A stretch of DNA of 64,000 bases from Parus major (taxonomy: Eukaryota; Chordata; Aves; Passeriformes; Paridae). A program made the translations under genes and the position numbers. Position 1 is the stretch's first letter. Each line of letters begins with the position of its first letter. The notes beneath the pieces were generated by a model. It was not told where the DNA came from. It made no database searches and saw only the letters and a list, made by a program, of their open reading frames with translations. The stretch is taken from assembly GCF_001522545.3 (NCBI RefSeq), contig NC_031770.1, positions 6,971,321-7,035,320 of the forward strand, in the 5' to 3' direction. Of this stretch, positions 40,461 to 54,208 are shown piece after piece.

Positions 40461-43400
40461 AGCAGCGTGCCTGTAGTGGGTGTTCAAGTAGCGTGAAGTG
40501 CCTTTCTGTACAGTAAAGAACAAGCCATTAAGCATCAAATTTAGAATGTACCCCCTCTCTGTTTCCTCCTAAGTGTACTGACATTTTTGAACTCCAGGTT
40601 GGATGGAAATATTTCAGTTTTGAGCTGTTGTACATTTCCTGAATACAATAGCTGCTGGTGTGACCCTTTAGTATGGTTTACTGCTGCCTGAAGCAAGAAT
40701 TGGAAAAAAAAACGGAGTGTGAATAATAAAGACAAATAAGAATCAATAATGTATTTGTTAAAATGACTAAACTAAGTAGATTAAATGTGCTAGACATAGT
40801 GTCTTCCTTTTTCACCCAACCTGCCCTGTAACTTTCTTCTTCATATGTCTTTTGGGAAAAAAGATAAAAGGACATCTTTATTTCCTTTTTTTTTTCTTTA
40901 CTTTCACAAGGAGTAAGTATATATTGTTTCAGCTGATTATGTGCTCTTAGGAAATCTTTGATTTCCCTTGGAGAGGAGATAAGAGCAGTGCTTCAGTAGA
41001 AATAATGTCAGATAGTTTTGTTTGTTCTTGTACGTGGATGGCCTTCCCCAAACACTCTGTTGGTTTTAGCTAGCTCTTTGTGTTGCATCTGCTAGAGCAA
41101 TTGGCCATGGTGGGAGTGATTTAAAAGCTAGAGCTGGGCTGGCAACACTTTCTGTGTTCTTTATATAATTTTGTATTTTTTTCACTATTACCTAGGTATG
41201 TTTGATTCCTCTGAAGTTTCTCAGACTTTATATGCTGCCATCTTCCTTCATTTTGCCATGGTGGCTCATGTCCATTACGTAATACAGAATACATACATGT
41301 GTTTTCCCAAGTTCTTGTAACTCCTGTGGTGATGTGCTGCCTGTTTGAGACAAAGTACTGAGAGCTCTGGCAAAACCAGTAGCCCTGATATTTTCTCTTA
41401 CATTCAGCCCTTCTTCCCAAAATCCTACTCCCCATCTTGCAGCAAGAGGTTCCATGCTCCCTCCCCTTCCTCCTCTTCCTCCACCTCAATCTGCCACTCC
41501 TCAGTGCATTTTCCTGGCTCCTGCTGTCTGATATCAAAGATCCATCAGCAAGGAGAACAAGCCTCTCATGGCAACTCCTACCTCTTCTCCCCCTGCCCAG
41601 CCTGCAGTGGCAGGTGTATCAGTAGACACCAGGAACTCAGTAAGGAGTGGCACATCAAGAATATCTCTGCTTCAGATAAGCCTTCAGTTAGAGCCTGCAA
41701 TCAATAGCAAAATGCCACGAGGAGCAGCACTTGGCAAGGTACTGAAAAATCACTTTATTCCCACTGCTGAGCAGATCATCCCTTGGAGCTTAGAGACAGC
41801 GTGTGTCAAGGAGGGCTTTGGATATTGTCAGTGGAGGTTGAGGAGGTCCAATGCCCTGGACCACACATTTCAAGAGAAAGTACCAGTTTGAAGTGGAATT
41901 CAGAGGGTGTGGGTTGGTTTGGTTGGGTTTTATCTCCTGTGGCATTAGCAAGACACTTTAGGAAGGTAGGATTGATTCCTTACACTTTGCTGCACTTGAG
42001 AACAACAAGGCATTTTTATTTAAATCAGTGGTTAGAATAAATATTTCACCTTGTTGGAATTGTAACTACACTGAAGCCAATATCCCATTGCTGTGCAATT
42101 CAGTGTATGATGGGAGATTTCACAGCTGACTAGTGCTTTACACTTTGTTTCAAATTACTTTGGCTGTATTATGTTGCCACCCTAAAACCCAGCTTGCTTG
42201 CTATAAATGGCAAAACAGAAGATTGAATACTCTGCATTAGGAATCTCATGTACACTTTGAAATCACTTTCAATTAACATTTCTTTGTTTCTGGAATAGCA
42301 ATTCTGGTTATGGTATAAAGTGTATTTAAGGGAGAATGATGTGCTGGAGCTCAGGAACAGCTGCATACGTGTGTTTAAACAGCTGTGTAATTTACACAGA
42401 TGTTGTATATACACTCTCACAGGTAGATTTTATAATTGCAAAACTACCTGTGTGAGTGTATCTTCCAATTGGATTTGCATTGTGTATGCTTTCTCCTCCC
42501 ATAGGAGAATGCTAATGGCCAGAGCAGTCAGATCTTTTTCCTTTCAGTGTTGTTCTGGTGTCCCTCTGATCTTTCTCCTACCATGCTCAGCTTGAAGCCT
42601 TAATTTTCTACTTGGGCATTAGAAATTCCCTGACTGACAGAAAATCTCCATCACACAGCATAGTAAACAGCACAGCTACGAAGCAGTTTTGCTTCCCAAA
42701 GTCTCCAAGTTTTGCTTGCTATGGTTTTTTTACAGGACTGCTACAGAATCCATTTTTCCATGGTGTGATTCCCTGCAAGCATACTCCTTTACAAATGCTG
42801 GAAAACCAAAACCAAAACCTTGACTTCTAATAAAAGAAACCTACTGACTACTGCAGAAAACTGAAATTCTTACACACATGCAGCTCTCCTTCAGAATGGC
42901 ATTATGATACTTCTTGCAGCAAGGTACTCATAGGGGAACTCTGTTCCCCCTCAGCAGTCCAAGGGTAAATGCATTTTCACTGAAATTTCTTCTCCCTCCA
43001 ATGCTAATAAATACCAAACAACTCAGTAAACTTGAAATCTAGTTTTTTTTCCTGTGGACTCCTTAGACTTATTGGTGCAAGCCTCTGCTCCCATGACCTA
43101 CACAATCAGAGTGTATGTCTCTGTTCAGCTGACACTTTAAACACAATTATATGGCAGGTATTTTTCCAGTCACATCAACATGGCAGAGTATGAAGTGAAG
43201 CATGGTGTGGTATTGTGTATTTCAGAGAAAACAGCTGTGACCTAGTTTGTCTTGCATCATAGCCACCTTGTGGAACCAACTTCTTTCAGCTGCAGCAATA
43301 AGCTGATATGCAGTAGAAAGCACCTGAGCTGTGGATGCTGCAGGTGAGTTGATGTGCTGATCAGACAAGAGGCCTCTCTGTCAGCACACACTGGGCACCT

Positions 43401-45654
43401 TGTCTGGCAAGTCAAGATGAGCAAGCCCTGGTACCAAGAGAGCATCTTGTATCTTGACCTGCAGCTTGTCTTGATTTTGCTGGCTTGTGTGAGCTTCATC
43501 ATGTTCCTTGGTGCCAGCATTGATCCTGACTGACTTAACAGGGATCCTTGTCTTACCCAGTGCACTTCAGTGGGTGAAGAAAAACTGTCCCTTATTTCAA
43601 TTCTCTACCAGCTTTGTGTCACTGCATCAGAGCAGAAATGTTCTTTTGAGTTTCTTTATTAACCATCTTCCCCAGCTGTATCTGTCATGTCAGTTGAGTG
43701 CAAATGGAAATGATTCTTCAGGAACTGCATGTAGTTTTCTGTTGCTACAGGATTTTTTCACTCAAGGAAAATGTAAAGGTATGTACCTTTCTTGGGAGGA
43801 ATTGAGAAGCATGTCACAATTTCTTCAGAATAATGTTTTGTTGATGCATTTTGAAAATTTCCTATTTCCCCTTTTGTTTTACATGAATGATAACTACTGT
43901 AGCACAGTGTGAAGGATACAGTGAATTGGTGCAGCTTTGTTTCTTGGGGTAACAGAAAGGTTACTGCCTTTTCACAGTACTTAATTTCACTTTCTTAGAG
44001 TTAGTTTTTGAGTGGACAGCAAATAAGGTTCTCTCTGGCTGAATGAGTTCAATAAGGCAAGGCAGGTTATTTAGCAGAAGATTCATGGCTCTTCTGTTTA
44101 GCCTTCAACATAGCTGATCCAAATGGGGGTACTTCCTTTCCAGGATATGAGTGTCCACAAAAATGATCAAGGTAGGACCTTAGCTTGCTTGTCCAATCAG
44201 TGTGTGACGATGGTTATTTTAAAAAATAATAATAAGAGTGAGAGAAAAGAGCAAAAAGCTTAAGAATAGCAGCACAATAAGCTTTTTTGGTAGATTATCA
44301 TCTCTTGCCAAACAGAACGGATTTACCATGGTAATAGGAATCAACCTAGCGTGAGTGAATTCATTTTGACTACTAAAATACATCTTAGACAAGATGATTA
44401 TATGGGATCAGTTGCAAGATTATTCTCTTTATTTCACAGCTGAAGGACAAGTGGATGTATTGAGTTAACCCTACCTCAGGCATGCTGGGCTGTGTATTTG
44501 TTCTCTTTTATTGTCATGAGCACTATCATCTCAGTTGTCAATAGCTGTCCTTAACCCACATGGCCATAATGAAGCACAGTTATTTATGTGTTGGTTGTGA
44601 TTCAGAAGGTATTTACAGAACCAGTAATAATACTGGGTTTCAGAACATTTATGGAATAAATGCTTAGTACCTTTTTTCCCTGTTCTTTCCCACTTCTTCT
44701 TTCCTTTAAAGCATCTTTATATTCCGTGCCATCTGGTACTGATGATTCCCACATAGCAAATACTTGATGCATGGTGGAGATACCCTGTCATGCTGACTGC
44801 AGAGATGGCCTTCAATACTGTCCCACAGTTTAAAAATGTGACAAGCTACTATTTGAAGAGCATCATTTATATATCTGTAAACATACTGACAAATTTATAA
44901 ACTTAAAACGTGGAAGTTTTTCCATTTTAACAGTCTTGTTGATTAAGCTGTGGGACTCAGGGTTGATTTTAGCACACAGGAACAGTCTGCAAACTGTTAC
45001 ATCTTGATATATGCACAAATATGCCAGTGTAGATATTTTTCTAGGAAAATATGAAAACACATAATGATTATTTGTGTTGATGTGCATTTGGTTCTTTTCA
45101 TGATTTGCTTCAAAATGAAACCATTAAAACTGGCAAATAGGAATATTAAGCCTGTGACGAGCCTTTTAGAATCCATGGAGAAGGAAACATATTTTAAATG
45201 AATAAAAACCTGCCTAGCACTTAGGCTGTGCTAACAAAAAAGAATACAGACCTTTTTTTTTTTGCCAGGGTGAGTTAATTTACAGGAAATATTAGGCATC
45301 TCAGTTAAACTGACAAATTATAACGTTTATCCCTACAGTGACTGAAGTGGTTTTTCTGGATTGACATTTGCTTGTTAGTATTACAGCCCTCCTGTTATAA
45401 TCTGTTATCTTAATCCTCAGATAGATCATATTAAAGTTTGATTATTTAATACCTGTGTTTTGTTAATGGGCTTTTCATGGGGAGGTGGCATAACCTGATT
45501 ATAGGCTGGACATTTTCTGTAAGATTGGATCAAGACCAGTAAAAGAGGTAGATAAAGCTGCCAGCATCTCCACATAGTTTGGGAGTCCCTGAAATAGATT
45601 TCTGTTAGTTTTGTGTCACAAAATCCTTGTTGCACTGCTGTGCTTTGAAGAACA

Positions 45655-45738
45655 TTGTGCAGGGCCAGGAATTGAACTCTATGATCCTGGTGGGTGCCTT
45701 TCAACCCAGAATAGTCCATGAGTCTATGGGTTGGTGTA
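45655..45738 (+). mobile_element. CR1 3'-end fragment
   Basis: AATTGAACTCTATGATCCTG, GTGGGTGCCTTTCAACCCAG and AATAGTCCATGAGTCTATGG resemble the CR1 tail ending in the ATTCTATG-type octamer. It overlaps chance open frames on both strands, which are therefore not evidence of a gene. Confidence 0.75.
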
Positions 45739-48700
45739 CATTTGTCTGGTACTGCACAGATAAATTGGGCAAAGAGTAACAGATATTCACAATTGAGTAA
45801 ATGTTTCTCCACTGAATCCCCCAAGCAAAAAAGACTGAGCAGTTACACAAGGGTGTCTAACAGGGAATTCATTGTGTGTTTTCTGTACTTTGATGGAGCA
45901 GGGACTTAGGTTTTTACAAGTTGCATTCCAGGGAATAAATACAAAATGTAATGGGAATGTCAGTGTGTATCTCTAGTTAGTATCTTAGTTCTTCTCCATG
46001 CTGTTCTCTTCTAAAACAGCATGTTTACATCATATCAGATACATAAAAATAATTCTGCCATATCTTACCATGCCTTTGCAGGAAAATTATGGCCATGTTG
46101 ACTGCAAGGACTCGCTCAGCCTAGAGCTTGCTTTGCCAGCCATTTTGCAGGTCAGGGTTACAATTTCCAGGAATAAGTTGGTAATGCCCTGGAAAGACTT
46201 GCAAAAATCTTCTAAGTCTGAAGACTCTGAAAGCTTTCCTAGGCTGTGCAAAGACATACCAAAGCAGTAGAGTTCGGATGAGGTGTGCTTTGTGCGATGG
46301 TAGCAGGGTGTACACCCTCGTTCCTACTGACTTAGCTTGGAGCCACTGTGCCATCAGCTGTGATGATGAAAGCTATCCTGTAAGGGGTGACTCCTGAACT
46401 GAGGGGCACCAGAGGAGTGGCTGTTTGTATCCAGGATTGTGCTGTACCCGGGGAGTTGGGATCCTGGTAGTGGATGGTGAGATCTGATCAGTTGGCACTG
46501 CAAAATGCAGATGGTGGCAGTGAAATTCTTACTTGCTGAAGCAGCTCTTCAGAAACCAGACACAGCCTGCAGTGTTTTTGTGGTATAGCTGGGTATGTGG
46601 CCAAGGTGTTCTCTGAGGCAGTGGATGATGTAGAATGGGCAGTCCAAGTTAGATACCTGTGTCTGTGGGTAGGTACACTTCACCACACGCCTGTCCACGA
46701 CATACAACCTGCCAACCCTCTCTCTTTCTCCAGGCACATAAACACAGTAAAGTCCTGTACCTCATGGCCAATGTGTGCTTTTTTTGTGCCCTTGTCCTTT
46801 TCAGTATGCTGCAGGAGCACTCACTGCAGTAACATGGCCCAGTGTCACTCATTACTTTACCTGTTTTATCTTTTGTGAAATTGAGCCTTTAGCCAGAATT
46901 GCCTGAGCTGCTGCTCCAGCAGTCAGTAAACTGTGAGGCACCTCGAGCTCATTTCTCTCCAGTAATTTGATTCCCACGTGCTTCCTGAGATTGCTTTCTC
47001 GCTGAAAGGGGGGATGAGGGTGCACATGGGAGCAGACCAGAAATGTTATGGCAGGCAAATGTAGGTTAGAGATAAAAACAATGCAAAAGCGTATTTTAAA
47101 AAGAGCCCAATCTCGCTCTATCTTCCTTTAACCCAGTCCTATAAACAAAAATGTTTTTCTATTTGAGAGTTAGAGACACAGGGGCTTTTGTGCTGGTGCA
47201 AGGTTTGTAACAGGAGGCTAATTCCATCCTGCTTCTGCATATAATCAGTAAAATAATCCTTTCCATAAAATTACCAGAAATGTGTGTAAAATGCTAATTA
47301 GATTATTCTTTTTGGGGGGTAGCTGATCATAGAAGGCTCCGATGGATTTCAGCATATTTTCTGAAATCGTACACAGAATTGAAGGCTGTTTATTTAGGCT
47401 GCTGAACTGTTTCCTTTACATTGTGGTGACTTAGTAGTAATTGAACACCAGTTTTCTAGATAAGGTTCTATTTAAGACTGGTTAGTATGGCAGCAGTTTC
47501 TAAACAGGGTACAATTTATGGAGAGATTCTATACAATCCCCAGTTCTTTATCACCATTCTGGCCAACCTGCTGCAAGGGAGTGAAAAACAAGCCTGAAAA
47601 GTTAATCTTGCTGGAGGGAGAATTGTTCTGAAAATAAACCATTCAGCACATAAACAATAGTATATCAGTTGTCTGAAATACACATTTGTCCCTCTGTGTG
47701 GTGTTCATTTTATTTCCAGGCAGAGCTACCACACTCAGGGTATGGAATTTCTATGTGAAAAAGTCCCAGTTTGTTAGCTAGGATATTACTAATTTGAGCA
47801 GATGGTCTGCTTAGAGCTCTGTTATTTTATATTATGAAAATGAGGCTGTTGGAAGTCCCCGCTTTGGGTTTCGTTAGTGGTCGTTAGTTGGTGTCATGAG
47901 ACATATGCCTCGATGATATCAGCAGCATTATTAAATGTTATAAGAATTTATTTTCTCGACATCCTTAGAAGTATCCACAGTAACATTTGTAGGGTCTAAG
48001 CTAGTTTTTTTGTTGTTTTTTTTTATCTTGGACTTGGTAAGTATATTTTTTAAAATGTAAAAATATGCTTTATTGAGAAAGATATTCAAAGGGAGCACAT
48101 GCTACATGTTGGTATTATCCAAAATTTACTATTTTACTTGATTTTCTTGATGAATGGTTGTCATCTGTCACTTCAAAACAGTACACATGCTGCTGGAGCA
48201 AATCTTTGCAGAGCCAATTTACAGGAGTGATGTTTTTGGAATGTGATTCAGTGCAGGGATTTTGGGTTGGGTTGGGTTTTTTCCCTCATCTTACATTGCA
48301 CAAGTTCTGAAAAAGGGTTAAAGAAGATATAAGTCAAAAAACTGAAAATTTGTGATTTTTTGCAGTATCTATGTTTCAGTTTATGGTGCAGGGGTGATGC
48401 ATGTTGTAAGAAAGGCTGTATCTACACAGCTGCATGCCAAATTTCATGACCCTTTCTAATCCTGTCACTTGCTTGTCCACTGTGCCTGCAGCTCCACCTC
48501 TTCAAAGCCTGCTCTATTAATCTCACCTACTGAGAGAGATTCATGCAGCTTATGGGGTTTTATTTTTAAATCCTCACAGAAATTATTTGCTGCCCCCAAG
48601 TTAGGAATTTAAAGGAAAATTAAATTAAGGTGCCTAAGTAATGAAAGCATCCTTGGATTTGATAGGTAGAAACCATCAAAGCAAAAAGTCTGTATCCCTG

Positions 48701-49256
48701 GAAAGATTTTTTGGTATTGTTTAGTGCTGGGGGGAATTACTATTGCTAATGTATCATGCAACATAAGGCCTTAAGTTCATATGCTTATGCTTCATGACTT
48801 CTTTAATTTCCAAAGCTGTTTGTTATGATTTAGGTCATAAATTGAGAGATTTCCAACTCAAACATTTCTCTCTTTATAAAGCCTGTGGCACAGGGGTCAC
48901 AGTTTTGCTGACAGATGAATTAAAGAGGGAAAGCCTTAAGAAAGCCCTTATGCCTTAAGAAATGTCTGAATTTTTCTTGCTGCCATGCAATGTAAGCCTA
49001 GTATTTGTTACTGTGATATATGTGTTGAATGGTTGCCTGCCTGGTATGACACATGTTTAGCTCTCTGTTGTTTCTTCTTCTCTTGAGCAGTGGACTTCTC
49101 TTAACTAGAGTCAAGTAAACAACAAAAAAAATCCAATAAAGCATTGGTGTCCCTATTTTCAATTTATTTAGCTGGGGAGAAATGGAGCAGATGTTCCCTA
49201 AAACCTTGATACAAATCTGTGAAGGGAGTTGACCAACTATAATTCCAAAATATTTT

Positions 49257-49276
49257 AAAGAAGAAGAAGAAGAAAA
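49257..49276. repeat. Short (GAA)n microsatellite
   Basis: About five AGA/GAA units, 76 bases before the acceptor of the 74-nt MACROD2 exon. Purine-rich GAA runs can act as splicing enhancers, but this one lies upstream of the pyrimidine tract and a role is only a guess. Confidence 0.85.
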
Positions 49277-49351
49277 GCCCAGATTTTTGTTTTCTTTATA
49301 TATAAAATAAATATGTGCCTTTCATTTATCTCTCATTTCTTCTCATTCTAG

Positions 49352-49425
49352 GTTTTCCAAATGAGCCTGCTGCTGTCATTGCCCTTAGCACTATTAAGGA
49401 ATGGTTAAGCAAGAATCACAATGAG
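49352..49425 (+). CDS. MACROD2: MACROD2 internal exon (74 nt), macro domain after the binding loop
   Basis: After completing the split glycine, the exon encodes FPNEPAAVIALSTIKEW and then LSKNHNE, 24 codons with no stop. The GFPNEPAAVIAL...IKEWL pattern fits MACROD2 and differs from MACROD1, which has YPCEAAAEIVL-type residues at this place. The segment follows the second binding loop and forms the helix that packs behind it. The exon starts in phase 1 and ends in phase 0 at donor GTATGG, which is weaker than the donor of the previous exon. The acceptor has a long pyrimidine run. The next exon of the family, starting V-D-R and carrying a conserved ligand-contacting phenylalanine, is not found downstream in the window. 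Confidence 0.95.
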
Positions 49426-51536
49426 GTATGGAATAAAACATTTTTTTTTACAAATTTCTTTTGAAAAGAGGTTATGGTCTTTGACTCCAAAACTGTGAAA
49501 AGAGTAAACATAGGCTTGAGCCTTGAAGTCTTTTACTGTTTAATCTTAAGACCAGTGAAGCCAGGTCAGGACAATATAGTCAGGGGAAGATTTTTATATC
49601 TAAAAGCTATACTAGAGTTCAAAGGAAATGCCTTTGTTTGAAACCATACTGTGCATTTCCTCTGCATTGTAATCTTTCCTGGCAAAGCAGAAGACTATTC
49701 TCTTCCTAAGCTGTTTCTGAGTGGCAGAGTTTTTGGGTAGTAATGAGGAGATTTTTGGAAAGGAAATGTGCATACCAGTTGTCAGTGGAAACGGCCACCA
49801 AAGGTCAGTGGTGTTCCAGAGATCACTTTACAGTAAAGAGCTGTAGGATCCTATTTTCTGTTTTCATTAAGTTTTTGGTTTGCTTACTATGAAGTGTTCA
49901 TTTTCCCAGAAACACTCACTAAATATATGAATTTGTAATAATATTAGTCATCTTCCAGTGGCAGCACAATAGTGATTATTTGTACAAGACAAAAAATGCC
50001 TTTAACAGAATGATCTGCATCTCTCCCCTTTCTAGTGTTTGTCTTTCTGTGTTCCTAGTGTTGGGTTGGAGAAGTGCAGCAAAAAAGTGGCAAAACAAAT
50101 AAAGTAATTATGTCTTACACTGTCAGCCTGCCTGTTTCCTTATGACAATAGCCAGCAGATTTCAGACAGTTAAAGTTGTTTGGTATTTTGTCTGAAAACA
50201 TTGAACAAAGCATTCAGTGGAGAAGCACTGCATACATAATTAGTAGTATTTTTCCTCTAGCAATGTATTCAGAGAGCCCATTTTTCCCCAAGAATCTGAT
50301 ATGTCAAGGTATGAATTTAGTGGGTTTATGTGGTTTGGTTTGGGTTTTTTGTTAAATTTGAATTGAAAGGCAGTAATATGCTGAGATTTGAGTGGTACAA
50401 TTGATGTTTTCAAACCTGGAGGTGCACTAAGGAGTGTGTACATGTTTGGACACTGACTCTTTGTAGCATTGAGTTTGGTTGTGGCTTTTGCTGCTGCCAC
50501 AGTTGCTTCCCACAACTAGAAATCTGAGTGGTGAAGCAGGAATTTTGGATGCACAGACTTAATTGACACTATTAGGGCCTAATTCTCATCAGCTTAGCCC
50601 TAAACTTACATTTTTGGGGTCTTGTCTGTTGGTAATTTTAACCTTGACGTGTGAGGCTAAAACCAGTATGTTTGTGATGTTTCCCATCTTATCATTTCTC
50701 CTAGCTTCATTTTTACCACAGAATTTTAAAAATAGGCTAAAAGGTTCAGTTTTGTTTTTTTCTTCAGAAATAAGCTTTTCTTCCTAAAAAGCTGAGCCTG
50801 TATCGTATATACACCTCCTACCTTGCTCCTTACAAACCCCAATTTAACTTGAAATAGTTTTAAGTAAGTAGCTGTAGTTCATAATGTTTGGACAGTGAAA
50901 GGAGCCAGACTGTCCTAACTACAGAGCAATTATTTAAAATTATCTTACTCATCTTGCACCACAGTTGTGTGGGGTTTTGTTTTTTTCCATTTGCACTATT
51001 ACAGCTCATAGCTGTTGTCTTAAATGTTGTTTTCCTAACATCCTGAATCCCTGCCTCACCAAGCTGAGGTCTCACTCTGATGCCCTTGAAGACATATGGG
51101 TGGTGCAATTATTGCATATTACTGATCATGGCAATTCAGAGCTGTTCCCCCAGAGTTTTTGTTGATTTGCAGAGGAAGTGGAATATTAGGTTTCTGTCAA
51201 GATACATTTTTTAAGGGTTTGGTTATCCACAGCTTTGTACTTTCTCACACGAAGCTTGCTCTCTTCCTAAGGTTTTTCCACAATCTACTGGCTTAAGTTT
51301 TGGATTTTGGCATAGTTGCATGCTTTACTTGTGAAACAGGACAGCAGCAAAGTAAAGATACTTAATTTTTATTGAAAACAGCAGTAACTTCTGCAGTAAA
51401 AGGGAACTTTGGGAAGCACACCATTACTGGGTTGCTGTTATTTAATGCATATAGCAAAGAGATCATAGGTATCTGGTTTAAAAGAAATGATGTAGCTCTG
51501 TGCCAGATGTTAGTCTGATCTATTCTATTTTATTAT

Positions 51537-51685
51537 GGAATCACAGAATGTTTTGCATTGCAAGGAGCCTTAAAGTACACCTAGTTCCAACCCCTGCTAT
51601 GGGCAGGGATGCTACCCACTAGACCAGGCTGCTCCTGGCCCCATCCATCCTGGCCTTGAACACTGCCAGGGATGTGTACACTTGC
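51537..51685 (-). mobile_element. CR1 3'-end fragment, inverted
   Basis: Read on the + strand, GGAATCACAGAATGTTTTGC, AAGGAGCCTTAAAGTACACC, TAGTTCCAACCCCTGCTATG, GGCAGGGATGCTACCCACTA, GACCAGGCTGCTCCTGGCCC and CATCCATCCTGGCCTTGAAC are the complement of a CR1 tail. The element therefore lies on the minus strand. It is the clearest CR1 copy in the window. Confidence 0.9.
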
Positions 51686-54208
51686 TCCCTTGGACTACAT
51701 TTTGTGTTTTGAGCAGTAGTATTATCATACATTACCCAAGCTTTTCCCCAAAGTAGCTCATCATACAGTAGTGGAATGAAGAGGACTTTCTGTGCTTTAA
51801 CACAGAAATTCTTACTGCAGACAGCCGTATGATACAGTCCTTTCTACAAAGTTCTGTCTTAAAGACAGATCAATTCCCACTACACCCACTGGATATTTAA
51901 ATTCACATTTTCTAGTCTGGGAGCAAAACCTCTAACGATCTGGCACTAGGGCAGCTTTTCAGAGAGCTGTCTGCATCTCACTGCTGTTTCCACTGACCAA
52001 ACCTGCTCCCCTGGGACTGCCCGCGCTGTCGGGATGAGCTGGTCTGCCCTGCTAGCAGCCTCTCCTGACCAGGAGAGCCCTCCTACACTTGGCTCTGACA
52101 CAGTTAAATTAATCAAAGGCTGCTTCTTTCCCTCAACCTTTGTCCTGCAATCTGCCTTACCTGTGAGAAGGTTCTGCTTCTTTAGTCCCAAAGGAGTCTG
52201 GCAGCCAGTTATGCCCTTGCACCTAACCACTCACTAAGGTCTCAAACTCTTTGGTTGTAGAATGTGAATTGACTGATTGAATTCAAGAAGTTTTAGTGCA
52301 AGATAGACAGCATGCTCGCTAGGGAATCTTCCTCCATAGCAATATACCTGGCAAAAACAGGTAGGTGAATGAGATGGAAAGCTGACAAATTTCCCAGTCT
52401 TTTGTTGTGCTGTACAGCAGCCATGTCTCCTCTTCCTCCCAGCAACCCAGGGATCTGGGACAAATCTGGGAAAGATATGGCAATATTCTTGTTTTCACTC
52501 CTCTACCTTCCTGTACTACTTCTTTCCTTTGATGCCATAATGAAGATTTTTTTAGATACTGATATTAATTCCAAGTATAAAAAAAAAATCAGTTGCTATA
52601 TGCCTTAGTCAGCCCAGGGGCCTGAAAATGTAACTTGAATAACTCCTGCAAGCTGTGTTAGAGTCCTGCAAATTTCTCTGTCATAGGATTTAAAAGACAA
52701 GTGATTTGCATTTAGTAAAAGGTTTTCTTATCCAAGCCCATGGTTGTGCTTGACCCTTCAGGTGTTTGTATAAAAACTTATTAGCATGCTTAACTCTGAT
52801 GTCACTTAGATGAATGCCTCATTACCATGCAAATGGAGTTAGCTCCTTCCTGAGGTTAATTGTTACAAAGCAACAGAGAGATATTTACTCAACATACAGC
52901 CACCATAGTCCAGGAGCCTAAAACTCAGCTACAAGAAGTTGGCTGGGAAAAACAACCCTATTGTAAGTAAGTGGTCTGGACTCAGTTGTGTGTAACAGCA
53001 GCACCATTCCACTCCTGAAATGAAGCCCTTAGTAAAACTAATCTCTGGCCATGCTTTACACCAAGGTTTGCTGACTTGCAGCCAGAGGGCAAATCTAGTT
53101 TAGAAGCTGGTAAATGGTGTTAGGCTGTAAGTGGAGAAATCCCTTGGAGCAAACTCCCTGGTATGGCCTCAGTCAGCAGTAGTGTTTAATTTACTGCAGA
53201 CCACCTAGGCTATCTCCTTAGCAAGCTGTGTTTTCACATTGCACAAAGTGCTCTAGAGGTTTAATAGAATTCTTCAGAGCACAAAATAGAATTGGAGTCC
53301 ACTCTTTAGGAAATTACACCCTGGGATTCATTTTAAAATGCACATTAAGTTCTTTAAACAGGTCAGAACGTTTCTTTCTGGGATAATTTGGCAAGGTTTG
53401 AGGTGTTGCCAGCTGATTTCCTGTAGTGCTATCTCAAAAACATTGTGACAACTTTAAATACTGGACCACCTACATTATTGGGAGTGATTGGGAGAGGGTA
53501 ATCTTTGTGTTTTATGTGGCAGATATCTAGGAATGTTTGCAATGATAGAAATTATATACTTTTATTTTGCTATGTTTCTCAAAAGGGTGAAAAAGATCTC
53601 AGTGTATGCCTCACCATACAATACACTGTATTGAAAAGCCTCAGGACTTTTTCACTGCTCAAGAAAAGACTTTCATTTAACAGCACATTTAGTTCAAAGC
53701 ATTGTTCTTTCTCTTGCACAGCATTTATTACACACTCGGGTAGAACAACAACTAGGAAAGTGCAATGGCAATGTATGTGCCATTGAAATAACTGATAACA
53801 ATTAAAAGCACAAAAATGAGAAGTAAATCAACACATTCTTGATTCCTTTTCATTAGACTAATTGCTGAAGAGAGACTTTTGTTTCTTATTTTGCCTGAAA
53901 TACATGAGACTTAATAATTTTCTTTTATCAGGTAGTGACATATCATCCCACAGCCAAAAAAAAAGTTAACATTTCCAGTAAAGCAGGATGAGCCAAATCC
54001 CAGTCCAGATGAAATTAGGGGAACTCTGCTTTAATGGGGGTGGGAAGGTGGTCAGGATCACACTCACTCTGCTCCTCCTGACAAAAATACTCATGTGGAA
54101 ACAAACCCCTATTTGTCTGGTTAGGCACACTCCAAGATGGGTGCCCAGAACTTCTGCTTCCTTTGGCACTGTGATCCATCCAAACATGATATTGTGGGGG
54201 GGTTTTCC

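Larger units (their letters stand above)
23167..49351 (+). other. MACROD2: MACROD2 intron, complete (about 26.2 kb)
   Basis: The intron begins with GTAAGA at 23167 and ends with a long pyrimidine tract and CATTCTAG at 49344-49351. It interrupts the glycine codon (G|GT) at the end of the ADP-ribose-binding loop, so it is a phase 1 intron. Its contents are AT-rich unique sequence, CR1 fragments on the + strand and possibly one on the minus strand, simple repeats, and scattered open frames with no recognisable product. I saw no nested protein gene, RNA gene or intact transposon. Confidence 0.88.

Noticed and set aside
41345..41707. Ser/Pro-rich 120-codon + frame and overlapping minus frame of 138 codons
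   Set aside because: Low-complexity composition (CTCC-rich DNA), open on both strands, no family recognised.
23136..49425. MACROD1 or another macro-domain gene instead of MACROD2
   Set aside because: The GIYGFPNEPAAVIAL pattern fits MACROD2, while MACROD1 differs after the STG motif. Large introns also fit MACROD2.
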